From Bolinopsis microptera (lineage: Eukaryota; Ctenophora; Tentaculata; Lobata; Bolinopsidae): a DNA stretch of 16,228 bases. The notes below the pieces were generated by a model. The model worked only from the letters and a program-made list of their open reading frames with translations, searched no databases and was not told where the DNA came from. A program made the position numbers and the translations under genes. Positions within the stretch are counted from its first letter, which is position 1; each line of letters begins with the position of its first letter. Shown piece by piece: positions 11,858 to 16,228 of this stretch. The stretch spans positions 1 to 16,228 of the forward strand of contig NW_026971938.1 of assembly GCF_026151205.1 (NCBI RefSeq), given 5' to 3'.

Positions 11858-12210
11858 GAAATATATATTGGGGTTATTCCCTGTATAAATTAAAAACCCT
11901 TTTCATTTATTTTCTAAAGGTTTTAGCGCGTCGCGTTGGTTAAAGCGTTATTTTTAACTTTTTCAAAATGGAAATTGGAAAGGATATCCCCAAAAAGAAA
12001 AATCTTTTTCCCTTACTTTTTTTTGTACATTCTCAATTTAATTACTGTAATTCAATTTTTTGAAAACACCTTTAAAATAATTTTTTCGGGTGGAAATTGG
12101 GTGGGAATGAACATTTTTCACAAGGAATAAACCACATTCATGATAAAAATGTTTTTGGTGGCTTGGGTAAATCTTTCCAAATGCAATTAACCCCCTTTCC
12201 CCCCTCCTAA

Positions 12211-12444
12211 GGTTCCGGGAACGAATACACAGTTTTTGAATTGGGGCCCCAATACCCGAAAATTTCCGATACCATTTCGGACTTTACTCCCCCCGATCGG
12301 AAGACTATTACGGGAAGTAAGCGCAACCTGATTTGGTGGGAAAAAAAAATCAAAACAAAATTGGACCGTAAATTAAAAAGGGGGAAGACCCAAACCCGAT
12401 CCGTATTTCCTACACAAGGGGGATCCCACAGAAGATGGCTATAA
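12211..12444 (+). pseudogene. Coding-like patch 1 of the repeat unit, unidentified
   Basis: A pyrimidine-rich tract ending ctcctaag at 12210 could be a splice acceptor. The frame that follows is open for about 77 codons, starts near GSGNEYTVFELGPQYPKISD and becomes Lys/Arg-rich before a TAA at 12442. A different frame stays open from about 12410 to 12620 apart from one TAA, and includes MAITWDNQPCEPLQCGELTG. The minus strand is also open across 12207-12476, so strand and frame are not settled. The patch recurs in copy A at about 4870-5090. No family recognised. It may be one exon with sequencing frameshifts, or a decayed exon. Confidence 0.25.
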
Positions 12445-12657
12445 CTTGGGACAACCAACCCTGTGAACCACTTCAATGTGGTGAACTAACGGGATAATGG
12501 AAAGCTGACCTGAACTACACATCCACTTCCATTCCCTCTCATCAGTATAATATGGCATTGGGACGAGGAAAGAGGCTAAATGGGTCTACATCATGGGCCT
12601 TCATACACGAGTTGTTTGATGGTTAACTTGATGCCCGGCAGGATTCCCCTTTTACCA

Positions 12658-12841
12658 GGTTTGCGTTGATTGATTATTTTTAAGAGGACCATAATTAGAA
12701 GGGAAACCATAACTAATTAAGGAATTATAACTAAGTGACAAGCATCAATGGAACAATTTGTACAATCTTTAATTAATAATTACCATTAACTTTAACAGTT
12801 ATTTTAAAACCGTTGGTAATCAATATTATGTACCTCTACAG
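12658..12841 (+). other. Possible intron between coding-like patches
   Basis: An AT-rich stretch starts with CCAG|GTTTGC and ends with a pyrimidine-rich acceptor, cctctacag. It separates patch 1 from the patch at 12952-13252. The same spacer can be followed in copies A (about 5330-5560) and B (about 8650-8900). Conservation of the spacer between copies argues for recent duplication of genomic DNA, not ancient duplication of protein domains. Splicing is inferred. Confidence 0.25.
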
Positions 12842-12951
12842 AATACTAAGTAACGGTGAATCGTCCTTCAAATCCTGAAGTTTGTAGCCGCCCCTGAAAC
12901 CTGGATCACGAGCTCCATTATCATTTCTACAACACCGGGGATGTAGGAACA

Positions 12952-13252
12952 TTGCGGGGACCTCCCGTCATGATCACCAAGAACATGATGAACAGACAGG
13001 AGAAAGAAAACCACTACCACGGATCCTACACTGTGGGGATGTTTCATATGCTAACAAGTTTAACAAGAACAAGACCCAAAGTGGGCCCGCATCAGCATGT
13101 CCCGGGAACACTTGGGGCCAGATGGCGGAACCTATTGCCAGCAAAGATGGCTTACATGCTTTTCTCCGGGGAACCACGAAGTAGATGTGTATGATAGTAC
13201 GTTAGAAAACGGGACGATATATTCTAAAAAGGTTCATCATGCCTGGCAATGA
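12952..13252 (+). pseudogene. Coding-like patch 2 of the repeat unit, unidentified
   Basis: Two overlapping plus-strand frames look protein-like in succession. The first (from 12952, including ENHYHGSYTVGMFHML) fades near 13060. The second (13064-13252) has 62 codons and includes GPDGGTYCQQRWLTCFSPG followed by NHEVDVYDSTLENGTIYSKK, ending HHAWQ and TGA. The second frame has a Cys pair, balanced composition and a DSTLENGT stretch typical of extracellular beta-rich domains. One frameshift would join the two. The same DNA recurs in A (5650-5960) and B (9060-9440). I do not recognise the family. Function should not be inferred from this. Confidence 0.35.
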
Positions 13253-13451
13253 ACATTACTACTCGTTTGGAGTTTTGGGATGGTTCACTTTGTGTCAGTT
13301 TTCCACAGACGAAGACATCGACCCGAGTTTTAACGCCAAAAGGGGTCCCCGGCTGGAAAAAAAACTCTTGGCTAAAAATCAACAAACCCAAAAGGAAAAC
13401 TTTGGCCTTGGGTTGTGGGTGTCCAAACATAGACCCGATCTACAACTCTAA
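13239..13451 (+). pseudogene. Coding-like patch 3 of the repeat unit, unidentified
   Basis: This frame opens with MPGNEHYYSFGVLGWFTLCQ, followed by an acidic segment FSTDEDIDPSFNA. It overlaps the end of patch 2 by about 14 bp in another frame. The join HHAW to PGNEHYY would need a single-base shift, which suggests an indel error or a true frameshift within one coding run. After about 13340 the sequence becomes run-inflated and Lys-rich, and the frame is not credible. Copies A (about 6070-6250) and B (about 9500-9720) contain the same stretch. Family unknown. Confidence 0.3.
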
Positions 13452-13647
13452 CAATAAAAACCCTGGTTAATTGGAGGGGGATCCAATAATTAAAACTCAA
13501 AAAAGGTTATGAAAAAATGCCCCGCATACAAAGGGATGGGCCCCCGATGATTTAAAAGCTCCTAAATTCCTAAAACACAAAGTAAATCTGGGGTTTCTTT
13601 GGCAGGAAACGTTAAAATCACACGAACGATCCCCCTGGCCTGTTTAA

Positions 13648-13938
13648 AAAACCGAAGAGGTCACCAAATCCTACGAAAAACGTGACGTTTACCCCAAAAC
13701 CACATTTAACAAAGGGAAAATGGGAGGAAAAAAGGCCTTTATGTCGGTTTGTGTGGGGACTCTGAAAGGCCCCGAAAACACTTACAGACCACACCAAACC
13801 ACCGTTTTTTTCAGCAGCAAGGGACAACATGAAAACTGGGGGCACTGTGAGTTGGAGTTTATAGATGAAAGGACAGTGGAGACACACTATGTTTTAGGAT
13901 GGGTGGAGTTGAGGTTCCAACCGAGGATGTTCTTATAA
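13648..13938 (+). pseudogene. Coding-like patch 4 of the repeat unit, unidentified
   Basis: A plus-strand frame of 96 codons is open from 13648 to a TAA at 13936-13938. It includes TEEVTKSYEKRDVYPKTTFN, a VGTLKGPENTYRPHQTTVFF segment and WGHCELEFIDERTVETHY. From about 13893 an alternative frame (GGVEVPTEDVLITKAAGGGG) looks more natural, suggesting another frameshift. The VGTL-(K/R)-GP string also appears in the patch 2 frame just upstream (as VGTLRGPP), so the protein may contain internal repeats. It recurs in A (about 6600-6990) and B (about 10050-10440). No domain recognised. The minus strand is also open here but compositionally poorer. Confidence 0.35.
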
Positions 13939-14780
13939 CCAAAGCTGCTGGGGGAGGTGGTGCCGCGAAGGTGGGTTTTTCAGTTTGGGATTTATTGATG
14001 GGGGTGCCTTTTATATTCCTGGAGTCGAATTTGATTTTGATTTTGAAAACTTTCATCAAATAATACAGAATATAAACAACAAGGAACTTGAATAAAATCA
14101 ATGGCAACAAGGAATGTTCTGGAATCGGGCTGAGGGAAATGCCTCGGACTGGTGAGGACAGGCACAAAAGTAAGCAGAATTTGAATGTAACCATTATAAA
14201 TAATATGATTAGGGAAAACCAGTAAACATCCATGTAGAACCACATGTGCCTAATGGACCCCTCTTTACTCTAACCCACATGAAACTATGAATGGTTTAAG
14301 GTCTTAACCCACCAAATTTATATTTTTAAATTCAAGTGTCAGGTTAATTGTATTTTATGCAAACAGAATTTAAGTTCCGAATGATCAAATTTAACTTTAA
14401 ATTACCAAGCTTACCAAAGCTTGTTAACAAATAGCGATGCCAGAGGCCAAAGCTTGGTGAGCGGCAAATCCCCTGACCATCCTTGTTAAACCTTGTATTG
14501 TTGTAATACCACGGGCACCATCGGTTTTTGGCAGTTTTGTGATGTTGCAATTTGCATATTAATATTCTTAAAAGAAAAAAAAAGAAAAAAATTTTAATTA
14601 TACGGAAATGTTTTTTTTGTGAAACAAAAATATAACTATTACTATTAGTTTTTGATGTGTGTTTTTTTTTTATTCGTAATGCATTTTAAGAATATCAATT
14701 TTTTAAATATACGATAACCGGTCCGACAAAAAAAAACAACATTAAAAAGAACATGAAAGACAAACAGTCCCCCCACTGAC
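13939..14780. other. AT-rich tail of the repeat unit, no gene seen
   Basis: This clean AT-rich sequence has poly(A/T) stretches near 14570-14600 and 14660. Short direct and inverted HindIII-like motifs occur at 14404-14458 (ACCAAGCTT at 14404-14412 is the reverse complement of 14450-14458). A hydrophobic minus-strand frame at 13859-14245 has an Ile/Leu/Phe-rich start and a Pro/Ala-rich end, but no motif, and it overlaps patch 4. I do not call it. Confidence 0.4.
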
Positions 14781-14882
14781 CAGAAATCAACGTCAACATC
14801 ATGACAAGTTGTGGCTGGTGTCCCTCCAGCGCAACAAAGAAGGGTAATCCGGACTCCTTCGAACAACTTGCTCTCGACTTCA
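14781..14882 (-). CDS. Candidate exon 3 of the EF-hand gene (uncertain)
   Basis: On the minus strand, an excellent acceptor (ctgccccccacag ending at 14883) and a good donor (CTG|GTCAGT at 14781) bracket 102 bases. Read in the phase handed over by the exon ending at 15067 (CG plus T), it is open throughout, starting REVESKLFEG and ending CHDVDVDF. It has no EF-hand loop: the DVDVD run lacks the Gly expected at loop position 6. A second phase is also open. The splice signals and phase fit are seen. Membership of this gene is inference. Its 3' end overlaps the edge of the repeat array. Confidence 0.25.
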
Positions 14883-15066
14883 CTGTGGGGGGCAGATTAA
14901 ATAAGCGTTAATAACAAACAACCTTCAGATTCTTCTGTGCAGCTTCAAAAAAAACGTCCCAGCCATTTCAAAATTTAAGATCGTATTGGAACCAACTTTA
15001 TTCCAACTTAAATTTTAAACGTAATCCCGAAACTGATTAATCAATCATCACTATTATATTACGTAC

Positions 15067-15171
15067 CGGATGTTTTAAGCCGTATTGAGTCGTCCATAAA
15101 GCGGATGATTAACGTTCAGAATCTTCGCCACCTCTCGCTTTTCAAGGGTTCCACTTCGGTCTTCATCGTAC
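15067..15171 (-). CDS. EF-hand protein, exon with second calcium-binding loop (partial)
   Basis: On the minus strand, an acceptor gttctttag ends at 15172, and the first base (G) completes a Lys codon begun by the exon ending at 15865. The peptide then reads YDEDRSGTLEKREV, a canonical 12-residue EF-hand loop: Asp1, Asp3, Ser5, Gly6, Leu8 and Glu12. The exit helix reads AKILNVNHPLYGRL, similar in placement to the short helix and linker after even-numbered loops of calbindin-type proteins. An in-frame TAA lies at 15077-15075, ten bases before a strong donor CCG|GTACGT at 15066. Either the protein ends here (coding end 15075) or the stop is a base error and splicing continues. Calcium binding is expected from the intact loop. 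Family beyond EF-hand is inferred. Confidence 0.75.
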
Positions 15172-15261
15172 CTAAAGAACCAAATATCATCATTTTCATC
15201 AAGTCATTCATTGAAGTTCCGATCCCTTCAGAAATGGGACCTCACAGACATGTCAACGTCA

Positions 15262-15269
15262 TGACGTCA
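15262..15269. promoter_or_regulatory. CRE-type palindrome TGACGTCA
   Basis: A perfect TGACGTCA site, the consensus for CREB/ATF factors, lies inside the EF-hand intron and is preceded by a partial match (AACGTCA). An 8-bp site can occur by chance in 16 kb, so function is only a possibility. Confidence 0.25.
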
Positions 15270-15375
15270 TTTGTCTAAAGCACAGTACAATTTTACAGAG
15301 TATGACACCAAGCTCTAGCAGCTTAGTGCCAGGATCTGCTGCTCTTTGTGAGCGTATTTTTCATGCTAATGATGT

Positions 15376-15400
15376 GGGGGACACTGTCCAGTGTCCACCC
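15376..15400. repeat. Strong GC-rich hairpin in the EF-hand intron
   Basis: GGACACTG at 15379-15386 and CAGTGTCC at 15389-15396 are perfect complements around a 2-base loop. The stem extends by GGG/CCC with one bulged A at 15397. Just downstream is a GC-rich stretch (cgcgccgcgcgc, about 15406-15417) unlike the AT-rich surroundings. It could be a structured element in an intronic transcript or a remnant of a small inverted repeat. The fold is seen; a role is unknown. Confidence 0.5.
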
Positions 15401-15864
15401 CCCCTCGCGCCGCGCGCTTCATGTTTTCCCTCGGAGGATATGCTAATCCACCGTCCACGAGAATATTGTTCATTCAGTTGTACTAGATGAGAACCACGAA
15501 TATTAATGGCACACAGAACACAGGTTACTTGTAGTTGTTACCACTCATCTTCTCAACGATTAACATATATTTCAATATTTATTAGACATTCTGGCCATAT
15601 AACCAGGTAACACGTACGTCTAGATCAACTGTCTAGTGCAAATTGATGATATATAAATAGCTGTACTGCCTGGATCATAAATACACAGGAGTATATATTA
15701 TTATATAGAGGCCGCAGAGTGCCGCGATGCATTATCCAAATCTGAGATCCTATCAATGGAATAATATTAACAAGCGCAACAGGACTGGGGACAACATTTG
15801 CAATCTACATCAGATATTCATATAATTGAACTTATAACATGACTTCAAAAATGTGGAGCATTAC

Positions 15865-16037
15865 TTTTGAATAAGTTTGGCCACATCCTGAGAATACTTG
15901 AGCATTTCCTTTTCACTTAGCCCCTTCCTTTGCAGACTTTTTAGTTTCTCAATCCTCAACAGCAAGTCCTTCATGAATTTGTTCATCTCAGAGTACTGTA
16001 GCTTACCGTTCTTATCAATGTCGTACTGAGCAAACAC
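15865..16037 (-). CDS. EF-hand protein, exon with first calcium-binding loop (partial)
   Basis: On the minus strand, acceptor ccctcccgctag ends at 16038. The open frame begins VFAQYDIDKNGKLQYSEMNK, a canonical EF-hand: loop Asp1, Asp3, Asn5, Gly6, Leu8, Glu12, with Phe in the entering helix. The exit helix FMKDLLLRIEKL is followed by a linker of about 25 residues (including GLSEKEML) and the entering helix of the next hand (DVAKLIQ). The exon ends CAA AA before donor GTAATG at 15864. The long, partly helical linker between paired loops and the MKDLL-type exit helix resemble the hexa-EF-hand calbindin/secretagogin group, probably a cytosolic calcium buffer or sensor. The N-terminal part must lie beyond 16228. 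The EF-hand is certain by motif; the subfamily is inference. Confidence 0.85.
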
Positions 16038-16228
16038 CTAGCGGGAGGGTTTCAGTGAAATTTACGAACATGAGTCAAACAACCTGCAAACCATGAACAA
16101 TAATCTAGCGCCAAGAATGCTGAATGAAAGTCGAGTTTTAAAATTGCTGCAGCATCACTACATAGATTTATCGTGAGTGTCCTATTCCTACTTGGGGAAA
16201 ATTATAAAGCGGGGTTAACTCCACTTCT
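16038..16228 (-). other. Upstream intron of the EF-hand gene (partial)
   Basis: No open EF-hand frame continues above 16038, and a pyrimidine-rich acceptor sits at the exon edge, so this is read as the 3' part of an intron whose start is outside the window. I see no other feature in it. Confidence 0.55.

Larger units (their letters stand above)
11560..14797 (+). repeat. Tandem repeat copy C, the most readable unit
   Basis: This is the reference copy for A and B, about 3.2 kb long. Its left edge is set where B's match to 14797 stops (about 11557). Its right edge is set where similarity between B and this copy is lost. Quality is still mixed: 11560-12200 and 13320-13720 show mild run inflation, and the rest is nearly clean. 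It contains AT-rich sequence (11560-12200), coding-like patches (12211-13938), a possible intron (12658-12841) and an AT-rich tail (14040-14780). The coding-like patches are described separately. The homology is seen by eye; boundaries are good to perhaps 50-100 bp. Confidence 0.75.
15172..15864 (-). other. Intron between the two EF-hand exons
   Basis: The intron begins gtaatg at 15864 and ends tttag at 15172. It is supported by exact phase agreement: the upstream exon ends CAA AA and the downstream begins G TAC. A read-through of the donor would give an immediate TAA, so the first exon would appear to end a protein at 15861 if the intron were missed. The intron holds a CRE-type palindrome, a strong hairpin and a TATAAATAG string (15652-15660). 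None of these has support as a functional element. Confidence 0.7.

Noticed and set aside
11918-11948. tRNA-like D-arm string (gcgttggttaaagcg)
   Set aside because: No matching acceptor stem, anticodon arm or T-loop consensus at the right distance.
13618-13887. Minus-strand open frame of 89 codons
   Set aside because: It is Phe/Val/Ser-rich with no motif and is antisense to the better plus-strand patch at 13648-13938.
13859-14245. Minus-strand 128-codon frame with a hydrophobic start and Pro/Ala-rich end
   Set aside because: The hydrophobic part comes from AT-rich DNA and the Pro/Ala part from the reverse of the GGGG-rich plus frame. No recognisable domain, and no run of copy A or B preserves it.
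15302-15490. Plus-strand 62-codon frame
   Set aside because: It lies wholly inside the intron supported by phase-matched EF-hand exons on the other strand and has no motif.
15652-15660. TATAAATAG as a core promoter
   Set aside because: It sits in the middle of an inferred intron in AT-rich sequence, with no downstream gene start on the plus strand.

Overview
The window looks like nuclear DNA of a eukaryote, most likely a metazoan. It has no dense operon-like coding. The only clear coding segments are short exons with usable splice sites, and long AT-rich stretches separate them. I see no rRNA, tRNA, CRISPR or bacterial gene. Base quality is very uneven. Positions 1 to about 1240 and 13750 to 16228 read like ordinary sequence, and 12200-13320 is nearly clean. 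Positions 1240-2000, 11550-12200 and 13320-13720 are intermediate. Positions 2000-11550 are dominated by runs of 3 to 12 identical bases (aaaacccc, ggggtttt). That texture is typical of a failed consensus, so almost every open frame inside it is meaningless.

The main result comes from comparing the noisy block with the cleaner sequence by eye. The noisy block is not random. It holds two run-inflated copies of the sequence at about 11560-14797: copy A at about 4195-7290 and copy B at about 7310-11557. The cleaner sequence is copy C. All three are direct, head-to-tail copies of a unit about 3.2 kb long, and both the coding-like and the AT-rich non-coding parts are shared. Copy A seems to lack the last several hundred bases of the unit. 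A fourth, poorer copy may lie at about 1240-4190. The poor consensus may itself result from reads of a tandem array being mixed.

The unit carries coding-like patches on the plus strand at 12211-12444, 12952-13252, 13239-13451 and 13648-13938. A possible intron lies at 12658-12841. The patches change frame repeatedly, and I do not recognise the protein. They may be exons of a repeat-domain gene with sequencing errors, or pseudogene debris.

The right flank (about 14780-16228) holds part of a minus-strand gene for an EF-hand calcium-binding protein. Exon 16037-15865 and exon 15171 to about 15067 each encode one canonical EF-hand loop. They join through a split lysine codon with matching phase, and the layout resembles an odd/even EF-hand pair of the calbindin/secretagogin group. 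A third candidate exon (14882-14781) keeps the same phase but is not recognisable. An in-frame TAA at 15077-15075 is either the real stop or an error.

The left flank (1-1240) has one plausible minus-strand terminal exon (1088-990), which would encode a highly charged tail, and a GC-rich palindrome present twice. Otherwise I see nothing supportable there.
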